Shown here: piece after piece, positions 57,053-64,000 of the stretch
Position numbering within the stretch: position 1 is the stretch's first letter
How the letters are laid out: the number at the start of each line of letters is the position of its first letter
Assembly (NCBI RefSeq): GCF_023273875.1
Contig: NZ_CP096882.1
Coordinates: 1,116,001 to 1,180,000 of the forward strand
DNA length: 64,000 bases
Reading direction: 5' to 3'
DNA from: Pseudarthrobacter sp. SSS035
GTDB lineage: Bacteria > Actinomycetota > Actinomycetes > Actinomycetales > Micrococcaceae
Notes under the pieces: generated by a model
Database searches by the model: none
What the model was told of the DNA's origin: nothing
Seen by the model: only the letters and a program-made list of their open reading frames with translations
Program-made: the position numbers and the translations under genes

Positions 57053-58693
57053 ATGACACACCGCATTCTCTACACAAATGCCACGATCTTTACCGCCGAC
57101 GGCACCGGCGCCGACGCCTTCGTCGTCGAGGGCTCACGCTTCCACTACGTCGGGACGGAGGCCGAAGCGCGCCGGGCCGCCGGTAACGATGCTGCGGAGG
57201 TCGATCTGGCCGGGGGCTTCGTCCTACCCGGGTTCGTCGACGCCCACACGCACCTCCTGATGATGGGACAGGCCCTGCAAAGGGTCGCCCTGCGCGACGC
57301 CTCGGACCTTTCCGACATCCAGCGGCGTCTGCGGGAGGCGGCCGCGGAGAACTCGAAGTCTCCTCGGATCCTCGGCGCTGGTTGGCTTTACAGTGCACTC
57401 GCAGGTGAGGCCCCGACCCGACAGATGCTCGACGAAGCCGTGTCCGACCGTCCCGTCTACCTTGACGCCAACGACCTGCATTCGGTGTGGGTCAACAGCG
57501 CGGCCCTGGTCGAACTGGGCATTGACGACGCGACGCCGGACCCGATCGGTGGTCGCATAGGCAGGGACCCGGACACCGGGGCTGCCGACGGGATGCTTTA
57601 CGAAACCGCGGCGCAGCAGATCGTCTGGCCCACCCTCGCCCGCGCCGCCAGCGACGCCGACCGCGACGCCCACCTCGAGTCCGCATTCGAGCACTACCTT
57701 GCCGTCGGTGTCACCGGCGCCGTGGACATGGCCGTCCAGCAAGACGACGTGGACGCCTTCCGGCGTGCCCTGCGCCGCCGCGGCGGCTCCCTGCCCCTGC
57801 GTGTGAAGGGCCACTGGCTCGTCACCCGCCGGGCCACCAAGAAAGACAACCTCGCCCAGGTCGCCACGGCGGCCGGCCTGGTGGCCGAGCTCTCCGGCCC
57901 ATGGCTGCGAATCTGCGGAATCAAGATCGTCATCGACGGCGTCATCGACAGCTGCACCGCGGCCATGAAGGAGCCCTACGCCGACGGCAGCCGGTGCGAA
58001 CCCATCTGGGACCGGGAGTCCCTGATCCCGGTGGTGGTCGCCGCCGACGCCGCCGGGATGCAGATCGCCCTGCACGCCATCGGCGACGAAGCGTCCGACA
58101 TCGCCCTGGACGCCCTCGAAGAGGCGCACCGGATCAACGGCCCGAAGGACCGCCGGCACCGCATCGAACACCTCGAGACCGTCACCAGGGCCAACGTGCT
58201 GCGGCTGGCTGACCTTGGTGTGGTGGCCTCCATGCAACCGGTCCATGCCGACCCGGCGATCCAGGACAACTGGAAGTCCGTGCTGGGCGACGACCGCGTC
58301 GAGCGGGCCTACCCCTGGACCGAATTCCTCGCAGCCGGAGCAACCCTGGCCCTGAGCACGGACGCGCCCACCGCGCCGCACGAGCCTTTGCCCAACATGT
58401 ACGTCGCCACCACCCGGAAGTCCGCCCTGGACCCCTCACTGCCACCAAACCGGCCGGACTATGCCCTTGACCTGGCCGACGCCCTTTGCCACGCAACCCG
58501 CGACGCCGCCTACTCCTGCCGTGCCGAAGACAGCGAGGGCCGCATCATCGCCGGCCACCTCGCCGACTTCACCGTCCTGGACACCGACCCCTTCCTCTCC
58601 GAAGCCGAGCAACTGCTGACGAACCGGACGCGCCTGACCGTTGTGGGCGGGCACGTCGCCTTCGACGCCGCCGTCGCGGCGGTCGCACCATGA
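57053..58693 (+). CDS. YtcJ-type metal-dependent amidohydrolase (Amidohydro_3)
   Basis: A 546-residue TIM-barrel amidohydrolase. The N-terminal composite domain MTHRILYTNATIFTADG is followed by LPGFVDAHTHLL (first metal His pair), a central Lys/Glu region, ALHAIGDEASDIAL (His), RRHRIEHLET (His) and ALSTDAPTAPHEPLP (Asp). These are the YtcJ signatures. Such proteins hydrolyse exocyclic C-N bonds of amides or cyclic ureas. An ATG at 57014, overlapping the MFS stop, is in frame and possible. Stop overlaps the next gene's start (ATGA), so the two are coupled. Confidence 0.88.
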   Translation: MTHRILYTNATIFTADGTGADAFVVEGSRFHYVGTEAEARRAAGNDAAEVDLAGGFVLPGFVDAHTHLLMMGQALQRVALRDASDLSDIQRRLREAAAENSKSPRILGAGWLYSALAGEAPTRQMLDEAVSDRPVYLDANDLHSVWVNSAALVELGIDDATPDPIGGRIGRDPDTGAADGMLYETAAQQIVWPTLARAASDADRDAHLESAFEHYLAVGVTGAVDMAVQQDDVDAFRRALRRRGGSLPLRVKGHWLVTRRATKKDNLAQVATAAGLVAELSGPWLRICGIKIVIDGVIDSCTAAMKEPYADGSRCEPIWDRESLIPVVVAADAAGMQIALHAIGDEASDIALDALEEAHRINGPKDRRHRIEHLETVTRANVLRLADLGVVASMQPVHADPAIQDNWKSVLGDDRVERAYPWTEFLAAGATLALSTDAPTAPHEPLPNMYVATTRKSALDPSLPPNRPDYALDLADALCHATRDAAYSCRAEDSEGRIIAGHLADFTVLDTDPFLSEAEQLLTNRTRLTVVGGHVAFDAAVAAVAP

Positions 58694-59820
58694 CGACGTT
58701 TCCGCCCGCCTCCCTATCCCCCACGAAACGAAAGAACTGCCCCGCCATGAATCCTGCCGCCGCAACGGACACGGTAATGCCCGCCGAGTGGTACCCCCAC
58801 GACAGGACCTGGATGGCCTTCCCGACGCCCAACGACACCTTCGGCGCCGCCGGCAGCGACACCCTGGAGCGGGCCCGGCGCGCATGGACGGCCGTCGCCC
58901 GGACCATTGCCCGCCACGAACCCGTGACCATGGTGTCGGACCCCGCCGACGCCGAAGCGGCCCGCGCCGCGCTGGGCGAGGGGATCACGGTCGTGGAGGC
59001 GCCGCTGGACGACGCATGGCTGCGCGACTCCGGGCCCACCTTCATCCACGGACCCGACGGCGCCGTGGGGGCCGTGGACTGGGTGTTCAACGGCTGGGGC
59101 GCCCAGGATTGGGCAGCCTGGGAAAACGACCAGCACCTCGGCGGGTTCGTCGCCTCCGAGGCCGGCGCCGGCCTGCGGTCCAGCACCCTCGTCAACGAGG
59201 GGGGTGGCTTCCATGTCGACGGCGAGGGCACCGTACTGCTGACCGAGACCGTGCAACTGGACCCCGGCCGCAACCCTGGGGCGACCAAGGCCGAGGTGGA
59301 GGCAGAGATCCACGCCCGACTCGGCACCACCACCGCGATCTGGCTGCCGCGCGGGCTGAGTCGCGACTATGACGCGTTCGGCACCCGCGGCCACGTGGAC
59401 ATTGTCGCCGCGTTCGCGGGTCCGGGCACGGTCCTGGTGCACCGGCAGGATGACCCGCGCCATCCCGACTTCGACGTCTGCCGGCAGATCCGTGCGGCTC
59501 TTGAGCAGGCCGTCGACGCAGCCGGGCGCCGCCTCCGCATCGTCGACGTCCCCGCCCCCACCGTCCTCGACGCCGGCGACGGCTTCGTCGACTGGTCCTA
59601 CATCAACCACTACGTCGCCAACGATGTGGTGGTCCTGTGCGCGTTCAACGACCCGAACGACGTAATCGCCGCCGGGATCCTGGCGCAGGCTTACCCCGGC
59701 CGGCGGATTGAACTCGTTGACGCCCGGGACATCTTCGCCTTCGGCGGGGGCATCCACTGCATCACGCAGCAGCAGCCCGCTCCCCACCGGACAGCAACGG
59801 ACGGGGAGGCCTGGCGATGA
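58690..59820 (+). CDS. aguA: Agmatine deiminase-family protein
   Basis: A 376-residue guanidino-modifying enzyme of the PF04371 fold. Key motifs: MPAEWYPHDRTWMAFP, DDAWLRDSGPTF, NEGGGFHVDGEGTVLLTE, and the catalytic Cys near the end in GGGIHCITQQQP. Known role: agmatine to N-carbamoylputrescine and ammonia, or related guanidine substrates. The ATG at 58690 overlaps the previous stop (ATGA); a downstream ATG at 58747 (MNPAAAT) is also plausible. The stop overlaps the amidase start. Specificity for agmatine is not proven. Confidence 0.88.
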   Translation: MTTFPPASLSPTKRKNCPAMNPAAATDTVMPAEWYPHDRTWMAFPTPNDTFGAAGSDTLERARRAWTAVARTIARHEPVTMVSDPADAEAARAALGEGITVVEAPLDDAWLRDSGPTFIHGPDGAVGAVDWVFNGWGAQDWAAWENDQHLGGFVASEAGAGLRSSTLVNEGGGFHVDGEGTVLLTETVQLDPGRNPGATKAEVEAEIHARLGTTTAIWLPRGLSRDYDAFGTRGHVDIVAAFAGPGTVLVHRQDDPRHPDFDVCRQIRAALEQAVDAAGRRLRIVDVPAPTVLDAGDGFVDWSYINHYVANDVVVLCAFNDPNDVIAAGILAQAYPGRRIELVDARDIFAFGGGIHCITQQQPAPHRTATDGEAWR

Positions 59821-61541
59821 GCACCTTCAACGTCGTCGAGGCAACGATCTCCGAACTCCGGGCCGCACTTGAGTCCGGCCGCGTGACGAGTGAAGAACTG
59901 GTCCACCTCTACCTCGACCGGATCGCCGCCTACGACCGGGGCGGCATCTGTCTGAACGCCCTCGTCGTAATGAACCCCGATGCCGCCGCCGAGGCCGCCG
60001 CCTCCGACCAGCGGCGCGCCCGGGGCGAAACGCTGGGACCACTGGATGGCATCCCCTACACCGCCAAGGACAGCTTCCAAGTCAGAGGCCTCACCGTGGC
60101 GGCCGGATCCCCCGCGTTCGAGCATCTCATCGCCCAGCGCGACGCCTTCACGATCGAACGACTCCGCGCCGCCGGGGCGGTGCTCATCGGCCTCACCAAC
60201 ATGCCCCCGATGGCAAACGGCGGCATGCAGCGCGGCGTGTACGGCAGGGCCGAAAGCCCCTACAACGCGGACTACCTCACCGCTGCCTTCGGGTCAGGTT
60301 CCTCCAACGGATCCGGGACAGCGACGGCGGCGAGCTTCGCCGCATTCGGGCTCGACGAAGAGACCTGGTCCTCGGGCCGGGCCCCCGCCTCCAATAACGC
60401 ACTCTGCGCCTACACTCCCTCACGCGGGATCATCTCCGTGCGCGGTAACTGGCCGCTGGTGCCGACGATGGACGTCGTTGTCCCGCATACGCGCAGCATG
60501 GCCGATCTCCTCGAGGTACTCGACGTAGTCGTCACCGACGACACAGAAACCCGCGGCGACTTCTGGCGCATGCAGCCATGGGTCAAGATCCCGGCGGCAT
60601 TGAGCCTGCGCCCCGGCTCCTATCGAACCCTCGAAGTACCGGACGCCAAGGCCGCCATGCAGGTCTTGGCCGGCACCCGGCTCGGAGTTCCACGTATGTA
60701 CATCAACGCCGACTCCCACGCCGGCACGGGCGACTCCCCCGGCATAGGCGGGCCAACGGGCCAACGCATCCAGACGCGCGCCTCAGTCCTCGCCCTCTGG
60801 GATGCCACACGCAGAGACCTGGAGGCCGCCGGCGCCGAGGTGGTCGAGGTAGATTTCCCCGTCGTGACCAACTACGAGGGCGACCGCCCCGGTGCCCCCA
60901 CCGTCGCCACCCGCGGCCTGGTCAGCGCCGAGTACCTGGAGCGTGAGCTGTGGGACCTGTCGATGTGGGCCTGGGACGACTTCCTCAAGGCCAACGGCGA
61001 TCCGGCCCTGCACAGGCTCGCCGACGCCGACGGGTCCCGGATCTTCCCGCAGCCCGCGGGAGCACTGCCTGACCGCTACAGCGAACTGGATTTCGACCTC
61101 GCCCAGTACGCCGACCGAGCGCGCGAAGAGGGCGTCCCGCCTCTGGAGGGCATTCCGCACTTGGCCGACGGCCTGAGGGGGCTCGAGGAGACCCGCCGCG
61201 TGGACCTCGAGGAATGGATGGACGAGCGCGGCCTGGACGCCGTCGTCTTCCCGGCCGTCGCCGACGTCGGCCCGGCGGACGCTGACGTGAATGAGGCATC
61301 CGCCACCGTTGCCTGGCGCAACGGCGTGTGGGTGGCCAACGGCAACCTCGTGCCCCGGCACCTCGGCATACCGACCGTGACCGTGCCGATGGGCACCATG
61401 GCCGACACTGGCATGCCCGTCGGGGTCACTATCGCTGGCCGGGCCTACGACGATACTGCGCTCCTGCACCTGGCAGCCGCCGTCGAGGCCACCGGAGACC
61501 GCCGTACCGCACCCGTGCGCACACCGCCGCTGGGCGGGTGA
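59817..61541 (+). CDS. Amidase-signature (AS) family hydrolase
   Basis: A 574-residue amidase. The Ser-cisSer-Lys triad is visible: Lys in GIPYTAKDSFQV, cis-Ser in GSGSSNGSGTATAA, and nucleophile Ser in TWSSGRAPASNN (family form TDTGGSIRxPA). The substrate lid is longer than usual. Coupled to the deiminase by ATGA overlap. If the deiminase yields an N-carbamoyl amine, this enzyme could hydrolyse its carbamoyl group or another amide product, replacing AguB-type enzymes. That is inference from order only. Confidence 0.9.
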   Translation: MSTFNVVEATISELRAALESGRVTSEELVHLYLDRIAAYDRGGICLNALVVMNPDAAAEAAASDQRRARGETLGPLDGIPYTAKDSFQVRGLTVAAGSPAFEHLIAQRDAFTIERLRAAGAVLIGLTNMPPMANGGMQRGVYGRAESPYNADYLTAAFGSGSSNGSGTATAASFAAFGLDEETWSSGRAPASNNALCAYTPSRGIISVRGNWPLVPTMDVVVPHTRSMADLLEVLDVVVTDDTETRGDFWRMQPWVKIPAALSLRPGSYRTLEVPDAKAAMQVLAGTRLGVPRMYINADSHAGTGDSPGIGGPTGQRIQTRASVLALWDATRRDLEAAGAEVVEVDFPVVTNYEGDRPGAPTVATRGLVSAEYLERELWDLSMWAWDDFLKANGDPALHRLADADGSRIFPQPAGALPDRYSELDFDLAQYADRAREEGVPPLEGIPHLADGLRGLEETRRVDLEEWMDERGLDAVVFPAVADVGPADADVNEASATVAWRNGVWVANGNLVPRHLGIPTVTVPMGTMADTGMPVGVTIAGRAYDDTALLHLAAAVEATGDRRTAPVRTPPLGG

Positions 61542-61718
61542 CCTGTAGCCGCAAGAAGAGGCCAACGCCCCTGATGCCTGGTTGCCGGGTCCGCTGGCCG
61601 ACGCTCACCGGCAGGTCATGATCCTGGCGACTCGGGCGGCAGGTGCCGTCCTGTGCGTTGCGGCATCAGTCCTCATCTCCCGTCGCCCTCTCCGACATAC
61701 CCATGTAAAGGACGGACC

Positions 61719-61937
61719 ATGACAAACACGTGGACCCTTGATTCGATCACCCTGACCATCCGCGAAAGGGCATCGATGGAAAGCACACTGGACGACGCCG
61801 TGCGAATCCTCAGGCCCCAGGCAATGGCCCGACGATACGGCCTCATGGTCACGCGGAGCGGCCCGCACACTTTCACCGTCAGCCTGGACCAGGATGTCCC
61901 CTACGGCACCACGCGCGAAAGAATGGCGTGGAAGTGA
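61719..61937 (+). CDS. Small conserved-looking hypothetical protein
   Basis: A 72-residue basic protein. TWTLDSITLTIRERASMESTLDDAVRILRPQAM suggests a short beta-alpha fold, and the C-terminus contains RSGPHTFTVSLDQDVPYGTT. Start ATG 61719 is supported by AAAGGACGG 5 nt upstream. No family recognised. Stands alone after the amidase operon and may not be part of it. Confidence 0.65.
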   Translation: MTNTWTLDSITLTIRERASMESTLDDAVRILRPQAMARRYGLMVTRSGPHTFTVSLDQDVPYGTTRERMAWK

Positions 61938-62037
61938 GCCCTCTTATCCTGTGGCTGTACCGGGTCTCGCCTCAGGTTAGGTCGGAAGTCCGGCTAAATA
62001 GAACGCCGGCAAGAAGAAAACAAACGGGACTGTAGTA

Positions 62038-62406
62038 CTAAAGCTTGTCCGTCCTGTCATCTCCCTTGTGGCCGCCGCGCAGGTTTTCCTGGACCTTGCC
62101 GAAGAGATCCTTGATGGTGGATTCGGTATTCGTCAGCATGTCCGGCTGAAGGTAAACGTGTTGACTGCCCGGAAGGCTGTAATTGGACTGCAGGCCGCCG
62201 CTTCCTTCGACACCCTGCAGGGCGATGGTCACGCCGCCTTCCTTGCGCGCAATGGCCGCGATTTTTCCGAACACCAGCGTGAATTCGTCTGGCTCAAAAC
62301 TGACGGTCTGGCCCACGTGGGTCCTGTTAAGTTCACTGGCCGGAATCGCTTTCTCGTTGCCAGTCCCTGAGTAGTTCATCATGTGCTCCCTGAGGTAGTT
62401 GGCCAC
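62038..62406 (-). CDS. Hypothetical protein
   Basis: A 122-residue hydrophilic protein. GQTVSFEPDEFTLVFGKIAAIARKEGGVTIALQG and YSLPGSQHVYLQP suggest a beta-rich domain; the C-terminus is a charged helix (ESTIKDLFGKVQENLRGGHKGDDRTDKL in part). Alternative start at the internal MMNYSGTG. No family recognised and no operon partner. The A+T-rich flank before the stop (61980-62037) may hold a terminator. Confidence 0.7.
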   Translation of the reverse strand: MANYLREHMMNYSGTGNEKAIPASELNRTHVGQTVSFEPDEFTLVFGKIAAIARKEGGVTIALQGVEGSGGLQSNYSLPGSQHVYLQPDMLTNTESTIKDLFGKVQENLRGGHKGDDRTDKL

Positions 62407-62579
62407 TTACGCCAGCAGTCTAGCCCGGCCCCATGCCGCGGTACATGGCCCTACTGGATGCCTGCACAAACGGCCGCAGCAAGAGTGGCACATCCTCCAT
62501 TGAGCAGACCAGGGCCCTTCGGGTTGTATGAAGTGGACCCGGCACACCTGCCCGGCACCCGATCCTTAAAGGAAGAACC

Positions 62580-62798
62580 GTGACTTCGATGACGAATCGC
62601 GTTAATGCCCCCGGCCAATGGGACGACGTCCAAGTGGGCGACACCGTTCTGCTGACCCGGAACGGCCACACCGAGTACGCCGGCGCCGTGGACAACAGGA
62701 CAACGGACGGCGAGACCGTCTGGGTCAGGACGCCGGTGGGCGGCCGCAGGCTCTTCCATGTCAGCGACGGCTTCGAACTCACCTGGAGCCAGCCGTGA
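62580..62798 (+). CDS. Small hypothetical protein
   Basis: A 72-residue beta-rich protein (VQVGDTVLLTRNGHTEYAGAVDNRTTDGETVWVRTPVGGRRLFHVSDGFELTW in parts), possibly an SH3-like barrel. GTG start with AAAGGAAG 5 nt upstream. Its stop overlaps the start of an 18-codon ORF. No family recognised. Confidence 0.68.
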   Translation: MTSMTNRVNAPGQWDDVQVGDTVLLTRNGHTEYAGAVDNRTTDGETVWVRTPVGGRRLFHVSDGFELTWSQP

Positions 62799-62851
62799 CC
62801 GACACCTGCCCCGACGACTGCCATTACTGCTCAGGCCCGGAAACGGACTGA
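62795..62851 (+). CDS. 18-residue cysteine-containing coupled ORF
   Basis: GTG 62795 overlaps the preceding TGA (GTGA). It encodes VTDTCPDDCHYCSGPETD, with three cysteines and one histidine, a possible metal-binding peptide. Whether it is translated is uncertain; coupling and cysteine spacing are the only support. Confidence 0.35.
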   Translation: MTDTCPDDCHYCSGPETD

Positions 62852-62932
62852 ACCCAGCCACAGGTTGGGCAGCGGACACCAGCCCTGCGAGACTGGTCCT
62901 GAAGCCGACGTCGATCTGCCAGGAGCCACCGC

Positions 62933-64000
62933 ATGACTCTCGAGAACAGCACCTCAGCCAGCTTAAACCGCATCACCAAACTGTTCGGCACGGACGTTCC
63001 GGTGGTGCTGGGCCCCTTCGGTGGCGTCTCTTCCGTGGAGCTGGCAGCCGCCGTGAGCGACGGCGGCGGGCTGGGTTCCTATGGCCTCTACGGTTACGGT
63101 GCTGACGCCATTCGGAGCACAGCTGCCGAGCTCAAGAAGGCAACGGCGAAGCCGTTCGCCCTCAACCTCTGGATTCCCACCGGCGACGAAACCACGTCGC
63201 TCCCCCAGCCGGATTTCGACCACTACGTCGGGACCCTGAAGCCGTACTTTGACGAACTGGGCCTGCCGGTTCCGCTAATGCCGGACCGTTACCTGCCCGA
63301 CTACGACGAGCAGGTGGAGGCAACCCTGGAGGCGGGTCCCGCCGTCGTCAGCTTTGTGTTCGGTGTGCCCGCGCCGGAACTGGTGGAGGAGGCGCACCGG
63401 CGTGGAATCGTGGTGGTGGGAACCGCCACCACGGTCGGGGAAGCCGTTGCCCTGGAAGCAGGCGGCGTGGATGCCGTGGTTGCCAGCGGCATGGAATCCG
63501 GCGGCCATCGGGTCTCGTTCCTGAAGCCCGCGGAGGAGTCCCTGATCGGAACCTTTGCACTGGTTCCGCAGGTGGTTGACGCAGTGGGCATTCCGGTCAT
63601 CGCCGCCGGCGGCATTGCGGACCGCCGCGGCTACGCTGCTGCACGAGCCCTCGGCGCCGACGCGGTCCAGGTGGGCTCGGCGTTCCTGGCCACCCGCGAA
63701 TCCGCGGCCGTGCCTGCATACCGGGCCATCCTCCACAGTCCGGCCGCGCAAGAAACAGTACTGACGAGGGCCCTCAGCGGACGGCTTGCACGCGGCATCC
63801 CCAACCGCATCATCGCGGAACTGTCAGAACGGAACACAGCTCCTTTCCCTGTCCAGAACTGGCTCACCGGCCGCTTCCGCCCACAGGCAGCCGCCCTGGG
63901 AAACACGGAGCTTATGTCGCTGTGGGCGGGGCAGGCCACACCGCTGATCCGGCATGACTCCGCCGCTGATGTCCTGGCGGAACTGCTCGCCGGCAGTCCG
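62933..64000 (+). CDS. Nitronate monooxygenase, 3'-truncated by the window edge
   Basis: A frame open to the window end (356 codons, close to full length). It is an FMN-binding TIM barrel of the 2-nitropropane dioxygenase class: VPVVLGPFGGVSSVELAAAVSDGGGLGSYG, VSFVFGVPAPELVEEAH, VVASGMESGGHRVSF with the catalytic His, PVIAAGGIADRRGYAAARALGADAVQVGSAFLA. It oxidises propionate-3-nitronate or nitroalkanes. ATG 62933 has AGGAG 7 nt upstream. The stop lies beyond the window. Confidence 0.92.
   Translation, partial: MTLENSTSASLNRITKLFGTDVPVVLGPFGGVSSVELAAAVSDGGGLGSYGLYGYGADAIRSTAAELKKATAKPFALNLWIPTGDETTSLPQPDFDHYVGTLKPYFDELGLPVPLMPDRYLPDYDEQVEATLEAGPAVVSFVFGVPAPELVEEAHRRGIVVVGTATTVGEAVALEAGGVDAVVASGMESGGHRVSFLKPAEESLIGTFALVPQVVDAVGIPVIAAGGIADRRGYAAARALGADAVQVGSAFLATRESAAVPAYRAILHSPAAQETVLTRALSGRLARGIPNRIIAELSERNTAPFPVQNWLTGRFRPQAAALGNTELMSLWAGQATPLIRHDSAADVLAELLAGSP

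Overview
The window looks like a chromosomal segment of a high-GC actinobacterium of the Micrococcaceae (Arthrobacter/Pseudarthrobacter type). This is inferred from the very high GC, GTG/TTG starts, ATGA-coupled operons, an ydaO-type c-di-AMP riboswitch in front of a secreted wall-active protein, DUF222-HNH proteins, YhgE/Pip and RecQ-PRTase architectures. No ribosomal operon is present, so the genus call is inference.

Layout. 1-34 kb is mostly core or ordinary chromosome: a truncated S9 peptidase, tRNA-Ser(GCT), an MFS pump, recQ, phosphomannomutase, an NsrR-Hmp nitric-oxide module with a visible operator, GTP-dependent pckG with a Crp/GlxR-like site, tRNA-Arg(ACG), a flavin disulfide reductase, an autoregulated degenerate-ABC/YhgE/TetR operon, EamA/LysR, SixA, an orphan wHTH regulator, an OmpR-type two-component system, a c-di-AMP riboswitch with its lysozyme-like gene, HAD, VOC, upp, PAP2, tadA, and a three-gene cluster (MDR dehydrogenase, degenerate PTPS/QueD-like protein, GT4 glycosyltransferase) that may form an uncharacterised pathway. 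A DUF222-HNH gene flanked by hairpins follows.

34.7-43.05 kb is an 8.4-kb integrated element bounded by a perfect 36-bp direct repeat that includes the 3' end of tRNA-Ser(CGA). It has an integrase, XRE repressor, excisionase, a second complete tyrosine recombinase, several small proteins, a GC-rich repeat region, a gp10-like tail-completion protein and an HK97-fold major capsid protein with delta domain. No portal, terminase, protease or replicase was recognised. Integrase arm-type sites (9-mers at 11-bp spacing) lie at both ends. This is the best candidate for something undescribed: a minimal capsid-carrying satellite, or a very tidy prophage remnant.

43-64 kb is accessory metabolism: a DJ-1/PfpI protein, an amino-sugar uptake and catabolism locus (binding protein and two permeases without an ATPase, 2-hydroxyacid dehydrogenase, Tat-exported beta-propeller, DeoR/LacI-hybrid regulator, sugar isomerase, ROK kinase, NagB), a TetR-MFS-amidohydrolase-agmatine deiminase-amidase operon with two palindromic operators, several small conserved-looking proteins, and a nitronate monooxygenase running off the right end.

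A recurring oddity is a set of minisatellites, several with an exact 15-bp period, at gene ends or inside N-termini at five or more loci.
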